64,000 bases of DNA from Xanthobacteraceae bacterium (GTDB taxonomy: Bacteria; Pseudomonadota; Alphaproteobacteria; Rhizobiales; Xanthobacteraceae): positions 62,001 to 126,000 of the forward strand of contig JAQSWY010000007.1 in the NCBI GenBank assembly GCA_029266425.1, written 5' to 3'. This document shows positions 15,397 through 24,069 of the stretch, in pieces. The notes below the pieces were generated by a model. The model did no database searches. It saw nothing but the letters and a program-made list of their open reading frames with translations, and had not been told where the DNA came from. Position 1 is the stretch's first letter. Every line of letters starts with the position of its first letter. A program made the translations under genes and the position numbers.

Positions 15397-16203
15397 CTAC
15401 TTTCCCACCTCGGTCTGCTCGGCGACGACGCGCTTCTGCTGGCCGTCCAGCCACGCCTGGTAGGCAACCTCCTCCTCGACCACCACCGTTCCGCGCATAT
15501 AGGAATGACCGCTGCCGCAGAGCTCCGCGCACAGGATCTCGAACGTGCCGGTGCGTGTCGGGGTGAGCCAGAAATAGGTGCTCGAGCCGGGCAATATGTC
15601 CATCTTGGCCCGGAATTCCGGCACGTAGAAATCGTGCAGGACATCGGTGGAGCGCAGCACCACCTTCACCGGCTTGCCAACCGGCAGATGCAGCTCGGTT
15701 CCATCGACCAGGACATCGTCCCGGGCGTTGGGATCGCTCTTGCTCAGCCCGTGCGGGTTGTCGTCGGCAATGCTGTCGATCGAGGTGAGGCCGAGCTTGC
15801 CGTCTTTGCCCGGCAGCCGGAAGCTCCATTGCCATTGCTGGCCGACGATCTCGATCGCCGTCGCATCCGCGGGCACGGTGATGAAGTGGTTCCAGACGAA
15901 CAGGCCCGGAGCGAGCATCGCCGCGACCCCGAGCCCGGTGACGATGGTCAGCCCGCTCTCGAGCCGGCGGTTCTCCGGTTCGAAGGCGGCCTTCTGCCCT
16001 TCCCGATGGCGGAAGCGCAGCACGCAATAGGCCATGAACAGCAGGACCGCGACGAACACGACCCCGGTGATCCAGAAGGTGATGATGATCGTGTCGTCAA
16101 TATACTGCCAGTTCGACGCGATCGGCGTCCACCACCATGGACTTACGAAATGGAACAACACGGAGCCGACGGCCACCACTACAAGCATCAGGACGACATG
16201 CAT
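15397..16203 (-). CDS. coxB: Cytochrome c oxidase subunit II
   Basis: Two N-terminal membrane spans precede a periplasmic cupredoxin domain with the complete binuclear CuA site: the upstream His in VLHDFYVPEF and the loop CAELCGSGHSYM. CuA accepts electrons from cytochrome c and passes them to subunit I. There is no fused C-terminal CXXCH heme domain, so this is an aa3- rather than caa3-type subunit. It is the first oxidase gene of the operon. The ATG at 16203 follows AGGATAAATGTG; the track's start is the preceding GTG. Confidence 0.93.
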   Translation of the reverse strand: MHVVLMLVVVAVGSVLFHFVSPWWWTPIASNWQYIDDTIIITFWITGVVFVAVLLFMAYCVLRFRHREGQKAAFEPENRRLESGLTIVTGLGVAAMLAPGLFVWNHFITVPADATAIEIVGQQWQWSFRLPGKDGKLGLTSIDSIADDNPHGLSKSDPNARDDVLVDGTELHLPVGKPVKVVLRSTDVLHDFYVPEFRAKMDILPGSSTYFWLTPTRTGTFEILCAELCGSGHSYMRGTVVVEEEVAYQAWLDGQQKRVVAEQTEVGK

Positions 16204-16261
16204 CACATTTATCCTTGGCCGGCGTGCTATCCGCGATCCTTGTTGTTGTCCCCAACGGAGC

Positions 16262-17122
16262 CTATTGGACGACCTTGCGATAGAGATGCCATGTGGCGTG
16301 ACCGAGCACCGGCATGACCACGACCAACCCGACCAGCAGCGGTATCGCCCCCAGCACCAGGCCGCCGGCGACGATGAGGCCCCAGGCGAGCATCGGAATG
16401 GGGTTGAGCATGAAGGCGCGGATCGAGGTGCGCACCGCGACCGATACCCCCACGCGATGATCGAGCAGCAGCGGGAAGGACACCACGCTGATCGCCAGCA
16501 CGAGCACGGCGAACAGGAAGCCGACCCCGACGCCCAGTACGATCAGCGCCCAACCCGGCCCGGTGGTGAAGACCTCGGTGGCGAAGGACGACACCGAGTC
16601 CGGCAGGTCAGGACCGAGCGTCAGCTGGTAGATCCCCATCGCGACCAGCAGCCAGACCAGGAAAATGCCCACCAGCAGCAGGCCGAGCTCGATGATGGCG
16701 GCAAGCGATGGCGAGCTGAACACGGCGAAGGCGTCGTTCCAACTGACGTCCTTGCCCTGCTCCCGCTGTCGGCTCATCTCATAGAGCCCGGCCGCGGCAA
16801 GCGGACCGAGCAGCGCAAAGCCGGAGATAAGCGGGAAAAGCAAGGGCAGGAGGCCACTACCAAGGGTCGCGGCGCCGATCAGCAAACCGGCCAGCGGATA
16901 GAGCACACAGATGAAGATCACATCCGTGCGGTAGGCACCGAAGTCGCTGAACCCCTTGATCAGCACCTCACGAAGATCGGCGAGCGTGATCCGACGGACT
17001 TGTGGGACCAGAGTGCCGGCTTCTTCCGCAGGGTGATGAAAAGCATGCTCCGCAGATCGGACAGCACTGAATGTCTGCCGGATCTGATCTACGCCCCACT
17101 CAACAGGATTTCGGACCGTCAT
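16262..17122 (-). CDS. DUF2189 domain membrane protein
   Basis: The 286-residue polytopic protein has about six hydrophobic segments and the DUF2189 pattern: a short cytoplasmic lead (VRRITLADLREVLIKGFSDF), GLYEMSRQREQGKDVSWNDA, VVSFPLLLDHRVGVSVAVRT and a C-terminal GHATWHLYRKVV. The family's function is unknown. It is often found with oxidase genes, and here it lies 58 bases upstream of coxB on the same strand, which suggests co-transcription. The ATG at 17122 is spaced 7 bases from GGAGG; the upstream ATG at 17128 is too close to it. Confidence 0.85.
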   Translation of the reverse strand: MTVRNPVEWGVDQIRQTFSAVRSAEHAFHHPAEEAGTLVPQVRRITLADLREVLIKGFSDFGAYRTDVIFICVLYPLAGLLIGAATLGSGLLPLLFPLISGFALLGPLAAAGLYEMSRQREQGKDVSWNDAFAVFSSPSLAAIIELGLLLVGIFLVWLLVAMGIYQLTLGPDLPDSVSSFATEVFTTGPGWALIVLGVGVGFLFAVLVLAISVVSFPLLLDHRVGVSVAVRTSIRAFMLNPIPMLAWGLIVAGGLVLGAIPLLVGLVVVMPVLGHATWHLYRKVVQ

Positions 17123-17398
17123 CGCCATTCCTCCCGAACGACTTGCCCGAGGAGACACTAGTCGCGAGTATGACGCGTCCAAGAAAAAGCAATCACGGAC
17201 GTGCCGCGACATTCACGAAACCTAATATACGCCGAGCGACACTCGCTGTCAGCTTACTTCTTGAGCCGGCGGATCAAAGGCGGGGGACGGATTGGAATAT
17301 TACGAGCGCGGCGATTTTCCGATCAGATTCGTGCGCGTCGACCAAGTCGTTGGAGTACAAGCATTGCGTGCATCTTCGCAGCCGCCTGGAACGCCCGA

Positions 17399-18361
17399 TC
17401 AGGGATCGATGCCCTCAAGGGCGTCGGCGTCGCGGCGGCTGATCGCGCGCAGCACGTCGATGAAATCGGCGACGGTCGCCGAGGGCGTCTCGCCGCGCCG
17501 GGTGATGATGCCGAGCGGACCGAGCTGGTTCGGCAAGCTGACGGGAAGCCGGGTGAAGGTGCCGCGCGCGACGCCCTCGACCAGGATCGATTTCGGCAGG
17601 CACGCCACCATGCCGGCTTCGCGCACCAGATGAAGCGTCGCGAAGATCGAGGTGGTCTCGACGATGTTCTGCAGCGAGCCGATCCCCTGCTCAGCCAGCG
17701 TGCGGTCGATGAGCTGGCGCATCGGGCTGCTCTTCGGCTGCAGCACCCAGGACTGGCCGGCGATGTCGGCGAGATTGAGCGACCTGTGCCCGGCGAGCGG
17801 ATGGTCGGCGGCGGTGAAGATCCAGAGCTCCTCCTTCGACAGCGGTTCGATGTCGAAGGCGAGCGCGTCCTTCGGCTCGGTGAACCGCCCGATGGCAAGC
17901 GCGATCTCGTTGCGGCCGAGCGCGTCGAGCAGGATGTCGCTGGTTGCCGCCAGCAGGCGGATCGTCATCAGTGGGCGACGCTGCTTGAGCTCGGCAATGG
18001 CCCGCGGCAGCAGCCCCGGCGTCGTTGCCATGATGGCGCCGACCGCGAGAGCGCCGAACCCGCCGGCCTTCAGATTGTCCAGCCCGTCGGCGAAGCTGTC
18101 GGTCTCGCGCAGCAGCCTTGCCGCATAATCGGCGACATACCCTCCGATGTCGGTCAGCACCATGCCGCGCGGGCGGCGCTCGAACAGCTGCACGCCGAGA
18201 ACCGCTTCCGCATCCTGCAGGATCTTGGTCGCGGCCGGCTGCGTCATGTTCATGTCGATGGCGACACGGTGCAGGTTGCCGCTATGCGCCAGCGCATCGA
18301 TGAGCCGCAGATGCTTGAAGCGGAGGCGGCCGGTGAGCAGGCCGAGCAATGGCGCCGCCAT
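17399..18361 (-). CDS. LysR-family regulator, GbpR-like
   Basis: The 320-residue protein has an N-terminal winged helix-turn-helix (NLHRVAIDMNMTQPAATKIL) and a periplasmic-binding-protein-like effector domain (FGALAVGAIMATTPGLLPRA). The sequence resembles GbpR, the galactose-binding-protein regulator of Agrobacterium. It is divergent from the rhamnonate/fuconate operon rather than from chvE, so it probably senses a sugar acid and activates that operon. An AGGA site six bases before ATG 18361 supports this start. A strong dyad immediately upstream is the likely operator. Confidence 0.9.
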   Translation of the reverse strand: MAAPLLGLLTGRLRFKHLRLIDALAHSGNLHRVAIDMNMTQPAATKILQDAEAVLGVQLFERRPRGMVLTDIGGYVADYAARLLRETDSFADGLDNLKAGGFGALAVGAIMATTPGLLPRAIAELKQRRPLMTIRLLAATSDILLDALGRNEIALAIGRFTEPKDALAFDIEPLSKEELWIFTAADHPLAGHRSLNLADIAGQSWVLQPKSSPMRQLIDRTLAEQGIGSLQNIVETTSIFATLHLVREAGMVACLPKSILVEGVARGTFTRLPVSLPNQLGPLGIITRRGETPSATVADFIDVLRAISRRDADALEGIDP

Positions 18362-18371
18362 TGGCACTCCT

Positions 18372-18422
18372 CGATAACAAAATGGAATTAGCTAAGTCCG
18401 ATATTTCATTACTCAGTTATCG
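18372..18422. promoter_or_regulatory. Dyad operator between the LysR gene and the rhamnonate operon
   Basis: CGATAAC (18372-18378) and GTTATCG (18416-18422) form a perfect outer inverted repeat. ATGGAAT and ATTTCAT form an inner pair with one mismatch. The arms are long, the element is AT-rich, and it starts only 10 bases upstream of the LysR start codon. This fits a LysR autoregulatory and divergent activation site. Confidence 0.55.
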
Positions 18423-18531
18423 GCTTTGTCGCTAGGGCTTTGCTGCCCCTGCGAGCGCTATCCGCGCGAGGGCTGTCTGCCAAGAGCTCAAGAACAGCCG
18501 CAGCCGCACGCTGCGCAGGAGGACGCCGACG

Positions 18532-19377
18532 ATGAAGCTAGTCCGCTATGGCGAACCCGGCCGCGAGCGCCCCGCTCTCCTCGATACCGACGGCGTGCTG
18601 CGTGACCTCTCGGGCGTCGTTCCCGACATTGCCGGCGCCGCGCTCGGCCCGGACGGCCTCGCCGCCATCCGCGCCCTGAACCCGGCCTCGCTGCCCAAGG
18701 TGGAGGGCACCCCGCGGATCGGCCCGTGCGTCGGCGGCATTGGCAAGTTCGTCTGCGTCGGCCTCAACTATTCCGACCACGCCGCGGAATCCGGCATGGC
18801 CATTCCGACCGAGCCGGTGCTGTTCATGAAGCCGACGAGCTGTATCGTCGGCCCCTATGACAATGTCGAGATCCCCCGCACGTCGACCAAGACCGACTGG
18901 GAAGTCGAGCTCGGCATCGTCATCGGCAAGGCCGCGAAGTACGTCTCGCTCGACGACGCCTACGATCATGTCGCCGGCTATTGCGTGATCAACGATGTCT
19001 CCGAGCGCGGCTTCCAGCTCGAGCGCGGCGGCCAGTGGGACAAGGGCAAGGGCTGCGACACCTTCGGCCCGATCGGCCCCTGGTTGGTGACCACCGACGA
19101 GATCCCCGATCCGCACGTGCTCGACATGTGGCTGGAGGTTGACGGCAAGCGCTACCAGAACGGCAGCACCCGCACGATGATCTTCAGCGTGCCGACCATC
19201 GTCAGCTACATCAGCCAGTTCATGAGCCTGCAGCCGGGCGACATCATCGCCACCGGCACCCCACCCGGCGTCGGCCTCGGCCAGAGGCCCCCGGTCTATC
19301 TGAGGGCCGGCCAGACCATGCGCCTCTCCATCGCCGGCCTCGGCGAGCAGAAGCAGACGACCGTCGCGGCGGGCTGA
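18532..19377 (+). CDS. FAH-family 2,4-diketo-3-deoxy-L-rhamnonate/fuconate hydrolase
   Basis: This 281-residue protein is of the fumarylacetoacetate hydrolase family. It has the core stretch VGLNYSDHAAESGMAIPTEP, the metal-binding DWEVELGIVIGKA, the segment NDVSERGFQLERGGQWDKGK and the terminal IIATGTPPGVGLGQRPP. In sugar-acid operons with a dehydratase and an SDR, this subtype hydrolyses 2,4-diketo-3-deoxy acids to pyruvate and lactate. The adjacent RhmD and SDR genes favour this over homoprotocatechuate or ureidoglycolate roles. It is the first gene of a four-gene operon; the SDR follows after 10 bases. Confidence 0.85.
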   Translation: MKLVRYGEPGRERPALLDTDGVLRDLSGVVPDIAGAALGPDGLAAIRALNPASLPKVEGTPRIGPCVGGIGKFVCVGLNYSDHAAESGMAIPTEPVLFMKPTSCIVGPYDNVEIPRTSTKTDWEVELGIVIGKAAKYVSLDDAYDHVAGYCVINDVSERGFQLERGGQWDKGKGCDTFGPIGPWLVTTDEIPDPHVLDMWLEVDGKRYQNGSTRTMIFSVPTIVSYISQFMSLQPGDIIATGTPPGVGLGQRPPVYLRAGQTMRLSIAGLGEQKQTTVAAG

Positions 19378-19387
19378 GGAAAAGACG

Positions 19388-20140
19388 ATGAACGCTCTCG
19401 ATCTCAAGGGCCGCGTTGCCATCATCACCGGCGGCGCTCGCGGCATCGGCTACGCCGCAGCCGAGCGCATGCTGAAATCCGGCGCCGCGGTCGCGCTGTG
19501 GGACATTGACGGGGGCCGGCTCGAAGAGGCGGCAAAGTCCCTTTCCGCCTTTGGCGAGGTGTCGCTCCACGTCGTCGAGCTCACCGACGAGGCGTCCGTC
19601 GCCGCCGCCACTGCAGCCGTGGTCGCCGCGCACGGCAAGATCGACATCCTCGTCAACAATGCCGGCATCACCGGCGGCAATGGCAAGCTGTGGGAGCTCG
19701 ACGCCGCCAATTGGCGCCGCGTCGTCGACGTCAACCTGGTCGGCCCGTTCCTCACCTGCAAGGCGGTGGTGCCGGAATTGCTGAAGAACGGCTGGGGGCG
19801 CATCGTCAATGTCGCCTCCATCGCCGGCAAGGAAGGCAATCCCAACGCCTCGCACTATTCGGCGTCCAAGGCGGGGTTGATCGGCCTCACCAAGTCGCTC
19901 GGCAAGGAGCTGGCGACCAGCAACATATTGGTGAACTGCATCACCCCGGCCGCCGCCAAGACCGAGATCTTCAACCAGATGAGCCAAGAGCACATCGACT
20001 TCATGCTGTCGAAGATTCCGATGAACCGCTTCCTGCAGGTCGAGGAGGCCGCCGCGCTGATCGCGTGGCTGTCGTCCGAAGACTGCGCCTTCTCGACCGG
20101 CGCCACCTTCGACATTTCCGGCGGACGCGCCGTCTACTGA
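19388..20140 (+). CDS. SDR-family 2-keto-3-deoxy-L-rhamnonate/fuconate dehydrogenase
   Basis: The classical short-chain dehydrogenase of 250 residues has the Rossmann motif TGGARGIG, the structural NNAG and the catalytic YSASK. In the diketo-hydrolase pathway an enzyme of this type oxidises the C4 hydroxyl of 2-keto-3-deoxy-L-rhamnonate or -fuconate with NAD+. Placement between the FAH hydrolase and the RhmD dehydratase supports that reaction, although SDR substrate cannot be read from motifs. Confidence 0.82.
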   Translation: MNALDLKGRVAIITGGARGIGYAAAERMLKSGAAVALWDIDGGRLEEAAKSLSAFGEVSLHVVELTDEASVAAATAAVVAAHGKIDILVNNAGITGGNGKLWELDAANWRRVVDVNLVGPFLTCKAVVPELLKNGWGRIVNVASIAGKEGNPNASHYSASKAGLIGLTKSLGKELATSNILVNCITPAAAKTEIFNQMSQEHIDFMLSKIPMNRFLQVEEAAALIAWLSSEDCAFSTGATFDISGGRAVY

Positions 20141-20254
20141 ACGGGCGCCGGTCCGTCCGGCCCCATGCATTTTGCCAAGAACAAGACCGGCCGGCTGAAC
20201 CCTGGTTCAGCCGCAACGGCGGGACATGTCCATCATCCAGGGAGGATGAACCTC

Positions 20255-21577
20255 ATGGTCGCCCAGACCCCGACACTGATTGCGACGATCGACAAGGTCA
20301 CAAGGCGGCTGCTGCCGTTCCTATTGCTGATGTACGTGCTGGCGTTCCTCGATCGCGCCAATGTTGGCTTCGCCAAGAAGGCGTTCCAGGCCGACACCGG
20401 CATCTCGGATGCCGCCTTCGCGTTCGGCGCCAGCATCTTCTTCCTCGGCTACGCACTGTTCGAAGTTCCGTCCAACCTCATCATGCACCGCGTCGGCGCC
20501 AAGATGTGGATGGCGCGCATCATGGTGTCCTGGGGCCTGATCTCGGCGGCGATGATGTTCGCGCATGACGAGATCACCTTCTACATACTGCGCGTGCTGC
20601 TCGGCATTGCCGAGGCCGGCTTCTTCCCGGGCGTGATCCTTTATCTCACCTACTGGTTCCCCTCCTTCGCCCGCGGCCGGGCGATGGGGCTGTTCTATTT
20701 CGGTGCGCCGCTCGCCTTCATCTTCGGCAGCCCGCTCTCCGGACTCTTGCTGGAGTTCCAGGGGCTCGGCGGCCTGCATGGCTGGCAGTGGATGTTCATG
20801 GTGGAGGGCCTGCTCGCCTCCGTGGTCGGCGTCTGGGCCTATTTCTACCTCGACAACAAGCCGAACGACGCCAGATGGCTGACCGCGGCCGAGAAGGCCG
20901 AGCTCGGTGCCGCGCTCGCCGCGGAAGAGACGCAGAAGACCGCGCACGGACCGCGCGGCACGCTGGCCGCGCTCGGCAATCCGCGCGTGCTCTACTTCGC
21001 GCTCATCTATTTCATCATCCAGATGAGCGTCTATGGCGTGGTGTTCTACCTGCCGACCCAGGTCGCCAGCCTGCTCGGAACCAATGTCGGCCTCACCGTC
21101 GGCTTCGTCACCGCCGTGCCATGGGTGTGCGCGCTGGTCGCGACCTATCTGCTGCCGCGCTGGTCGGATCGCACGGGTGAGCGGCGTCTCTTCGCCGCCG
21201 GCATCCTGGTGGTGTGCGCCGCCGGCATCGCCGCCTCGGTGGCGAGCGCCTCGCCCGCGCTGTCGCTGGTGGCGCTGTGCTTTGCAGCGGCCGGCTTCAT
21301 CTCGGTGCAGCCGATCTTCTGGACGCTGCCGACCGGCTATCTCGGCGGGGTCGCCGCAGCCGGCGGCATCGCGCTCATCAACTCGCTCGGCTCGCTCGGC
21401 GGCTTCGTGGCGCCGAACGTGAAGACCTGGGCGGAAGCCTCCTTCGCCTCCAGTGCTGCCGGCCTCTATGTGCTGGCGGCGACGACGCTGCTCGGCGCGA
21501 TCCTGGTGTTCGCGCTGGCCGCCGTCGGCATCGGCCGCGAGACACGCACCGCCGCCACCTCCGCCTCCAGCCGCTGA
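20255..21577 (+). CDS. MFS transporter of the anion:cation symporter type (probable L-rhamnonate uptake)
   Basis: The 440-residue protein has twelve predicted membrane spans. Signatures of the ACS branch of the major facilitator superfamily are LLLMYVLAFLDRANVGFAKK, IFFLGYALFEVPSNLIMHRV and GIAEAGFFPGVILYLTYWFP. These carriers take up sugar acids and other organic anions with protons. Genomic context (rhmD downstream, pathway enzymes upstream) points to rhamnonate or a similar aldonate. ATG 20255 is nine bases from AGGGAGG, better than the track start at 20165. Confidence 0.88.
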   Translation: MVAQTPTLIATIDKVTRRLLPFLLLMYVLAFLDRANVGFAKKAFQADTGISDAAFAFGASIFFLGYALFEVPSNLIMHRVGAKMWMARIMVSWGLISAAMMFAHDEITFYILRVLLGIAEAGFFPGVILYLTYWFPSFARGRAMGLFYFGAPLAFIFGSPLSGLLLEFQGLGGLHGWQWMFMVEGLLASVVGVWAYFYLDNKPNDARWLTAAEKAELGAALAAEETQKTAHGPRGTLAALGNPRVLYFALIYFIIQMSVYGVVFYLPTQVASLLGTNVGLTVGFVTAVPWVCALVATYLLPRWSDRTGERRLFAAGILVVCAAGIAASVASASPALSLVALCFAAAGFISVQPIFWTLPTGYLGGVAAAGGIALINSLGSLGGFVAPNVKTWAEASFASSAAGLYVLAATTLLGAILVFALAAVGIGRETRTAATSASSR

Positions 21578-21604
21578 ACCTCGATCTGCGGGAGCCTCAC
21601 AGAC

Positions 21605-22789
21605 ATGACCATGCCCACCATCAAGGCCGTACGCGCACTCACAGTACGTGGCGGCGGCGCCGACTATCACGATCAGGGCTCCGGCCACTGGATCGACGAC
21701 CATATCGGCACGCCGATGGGCAAGTATCCGGAGTATCGCCAGAGCCGGCAGAGCTTCGGCATCAATGTGCTGGGCACGCTGGTGGTGGAGATCGAGGCCG
21801 ACGACGGCACCGTCGGCTTCGCCGTCACCACCGCGGGCGAGATCGGGGCGTACATCGTCGAGAAGCATCTCTCGCGCTTCCTGATCGGCCGCAAGGTCAC
21901 CGAGATCGAGAAGATCTGGGACCAGATGTACTTCGCCACCCAGTATTACGGCCGCAAGGGCGTAGTGCTGAACACCATCTCCGGTGTCGACCTCGCGCTG
22001 TGGGACCTGCTCGCCAAGGTGCGCAAGGAACCCGTGCATGCGCTGCTCGGCGGCCCGGTGCGTGACGAACTGCAGTTCTACGCCACCGGCGCCCGCCCCG
22101 ACCTTGCCAAGCAGATGGGCTTCATCGGCGGCAAGATGCCCCTTCATCACGTTCCCGCCGAGGGCGAGGAAGGCCTCAGGAAGAATATCGAGGAACTTGC
22201 CACCATGCGCGAGCGCGTCGGCGAGGATTTCTGGCTGATGTTCGACTGCTGGATGAGCCTCGATCTCAATTACGCGACCAGGCTCGCCCACAAGGCACAC
22301 GAGTACGGGCTGAAATGGGTAGAGGAGTGCCTCTCCCCGGACGACTACTGGGGCTATGCCGAGCTGAGGAAGAACGTGCCGAAGGGCATGCTGGTGACCA
22401 CCGGTGAGCACGAGGCGACGCGCTGGGGCTTCCGCATGCTGCTGGAGATGGGCTGCTGCGACCTCATCCAGCCGGATGTCGGCTGGTGCGGCGGCGTCAC
22501 CGAGCTCATCAAGATCTCGGCGCTTGCCGACGCCCATGGCGCGCTGGTGGTGCCACATGGCTCCAGCGTCTACAGCTACCACTTCGTCATCACCCGCCAG
22601 AACTCGCCCTTCGCCGAGTTCCTGATGATGGCACCCAAGGCCGACGAGGTGGTGCCGATGTTCACCCCGCTCCTCCTCGACGAGCCGGTGCCAGTGAACG
22701 GGCGGATGAAGGCGAGCGCGCTCGACAAGCCGGGCTTCGGCGTGCGGCTGAACCCCGAGATCAAGCTGCACCGCCCCTACGTGGCGTGA
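21605..22789 (+). CDS. rhmD: L-rhamnonate dehydratase
   Basis: The 394-residue enolase-superfamily enzyme aligns closely by eye with E. coli RhmD (YfaW). Shared stretches include GGDYHDQG-like and [11 protein letters not shown] segments, [60 protein letters not shown] and [13 protein letters not shown]. It removes water from L-rhamnonate to give 2-keto-3-deoxy-L-rhamnonate, using Mg2+. Members can also accept related acids such as L-lyxonate or L-mannonate. It is the last gene of the operon and is followed by a strong hairpin. Confidence 0.93.
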   Translation: MTMPTIKAVRALTVRGGGADYHDQGSGHWIDDHIGTPMGKYPEYRQSRQSFGINVLGTLVVEIEADDGTVGFAVTTAGEIGAYIVEKHLSRFLIGRKVTEIEKIWDQMYFATQYYGRKGVVLNTISGVDLALWDLLAKVRKEPVHALLGGPVRDELQFYATGARPDLAKQMGFIGGKMPLHHVPAEGEEGLRKNIEELATMRERVGEDFWLMFDCWMSLDLNYATRLAHKAHEYGLKWVEECLSPDDYWGYAELRKNVPKGMLVTTGEHEATRWGFRMLLEMGCCDLIQPDVGWCGGVTELIKISALADAHGALVVPHGSSVYSYHFVITRQNSPFAEFLMMAPKADEVVPMFTPLLLDEPVPVNGRMKASALDKPGFGVRLNPEIKLHRPYVA

Positions 22790-22803
22790 GGCCCGGTGGG
22801 CCG

Positions 22804-22840
22804 CCGGGCTTATCCTTGGGCTTGCCAAGGACAAGCCCGG
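22804..22840. terminator. Bidirectional hairpin between convergent rhmD and gguB
   Basis: CCGGGCTTATCCTTGG and CCAAGGACAAGCCCGG form a 16-bp stem with one mismatch pair around a short GCTTG loop. It lies between the ends of two convergent operons. No long U-run follows on either strand. Confidence 0.65.
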
Positions 22841-22878
22841 AGGGGCCGGCATGACGCTCTCTGGCTAAGGCGCCGCCT

Positions 22879-24069
22879 TCAGCGCTTCTGGTTGTAGACG
22901 TCGAGACAGACCGCGCCGAGCAGCACCAGGCCCTTGATCACCTGCTGGTAGTCGATGCCGATGCCGAGGATGGACATGCCGTTGTTCATCACGCCCATGA
23001 TCAGGGCGCCGATCACCGCGCCCGCCACCCGCCCGACGCCGCCATAGGCCGAGGCGCCGCCGATGAAGCAGGCGGCGATGACGTCGAGCTCGAAGCCGAG
23101 CCCGGCCTTGGGCGTCGCGGTGTTGAGCCGGGCGGCGAAGACGAGACCGGCGAGCGCCGCGAGCACACCCATGTTCACGAAGGTGAGGAAGGTCAGCCGC
23201 TCGGTCTTGATGCCGGAGAGTTTCGCCGCCTTCTCGTTGCCGCCGACGGCGTAGATCTGCCGGCCGATCGTGGTGCGGGTGGTGACGAAGGCATAGAGCG
23301 CGATCAGCGCGGTCATGATCACCAGCACGTTGGGCAGGCCGCGATGCGAGGCGATGAGGTAGGTGAAATAGACGATCACCCCGAAGAACAGCAGGTTCTT
23401 GATCAGGAAGAAGCCGTAGGGCTCGGTCTCGATGCCGTGGCTCTCCTGCCGCGAACGGCTCTTGAAGTTCATGTAGACGAGGGCGAGCGCCAGCACCGCG
23501 CCGATGGCCAGTGAGGTCGGGTAGAGCGCACCGGCACCCGGCACGAACTCGGGGATGAAGCCGGAGGAGAGCTTCTGGAAGGTCGGCGGGAACGGGCCGA
23601 CCGACTGGCCCGCCAGCAGGGCGAGCGCCAGCCCCTTGAACACCAGCATGCCGGCCAGCGTCACGATGAAGGATGGTATCCGGAAATAGGCCACCCAATA
23701 GCCTTGGGCAGCGCCGATCAGCGCCCCGACCGCGAGGCATATGAGCGTGGCGGAGACGAAGTCGACGCCGTAGCGCACCATGAGCACCGCCGCGACCGCG
23801 CCGATGAAGCCCGCCACCGAGCCGACCGAGAGATCGATGTGCCCGGTGACGATCACCAGCAGCATGCCGAGCGCCATGATGACGATGTAGCTGTTCTGCA
23901 GCACGAGATTGGTGAGGTTCAGCGGCCGCAGCAGCGTGCCGTCGGTCACCACCTGGAAGAACGCCATGATGGCGAACAGCGACAGCAGCATGCCGTATTC
24001 GCGCAGGTTGTTCTTCAGGAAGCCGGCGTGTTTGGCCTCGTCCCTGAGCACCACGGTCTTTTCGCTCAT
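22879..24069 (-). CDS. gguB: Sugar ABC transporter permease GguB
   Basis: The 396-residue polytopic permease belongs to the ribose/xylose-type (BPD_transp_2) family. Examples are MALGMLLVIVTGHIDLSVGS, IPSFIVTLAGMLVFKGLALA, GRQIYAVGGNEKAAKLSGIK and the conserved IAACFIGGASAYGGVG. It is longer than most such permeases, as GguB/MmsB/XylH are. Its ATG overlaps the gguA stop by four bases. With ChvE and GguA it forms the multiple-sugar importer known from Agrobacterium. It is the last gene of the long arabinose/galactose gene run. Confidence 0.93.
   Translation of the reverse strand: MSEKTVVLRDEAKHAGFLKNNLREYGMLLSLFAIMAFFQVVTDGTLLRPLNLTNLVLQNSYIVIMALGMLLVIVTGHIDLSVGSVAGFIGAVAAVLMVRYGVDFVSATLICLAVGALIGAAQGYWVAYFRIPSFIVTLAGMLVFKGLALALLAGQSVGPFPPTFQKLSSGFIPEFVPGAGALYPTSLAIGAVLALALVYMNFKSRSRQESHGIETEPYGFFLIKNLLFFGVIVYFTYLIASHRGLPNVLVIMTALIALYAFVTTRTTIGRQIYAVGGNEKAAKLSGIKTERLTFLTFVNMGVLAALAGLVFAARLNTATPKAGLGFELDVIAACFIGGASAYGGVGRVAGAVIGALIMGVMNNGMSILGIGIDYQQVIKGLVLLGAVCLDVYNQKR

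Noticed and set aside
20321-22852. 843-codon minus-strand ORF across the MFS and rhmD genes
   Set aside because: It spans two well-supported plus-strand genes and their gap, with His/Arg/Glu-rich shadow composition and no recognisable domain.
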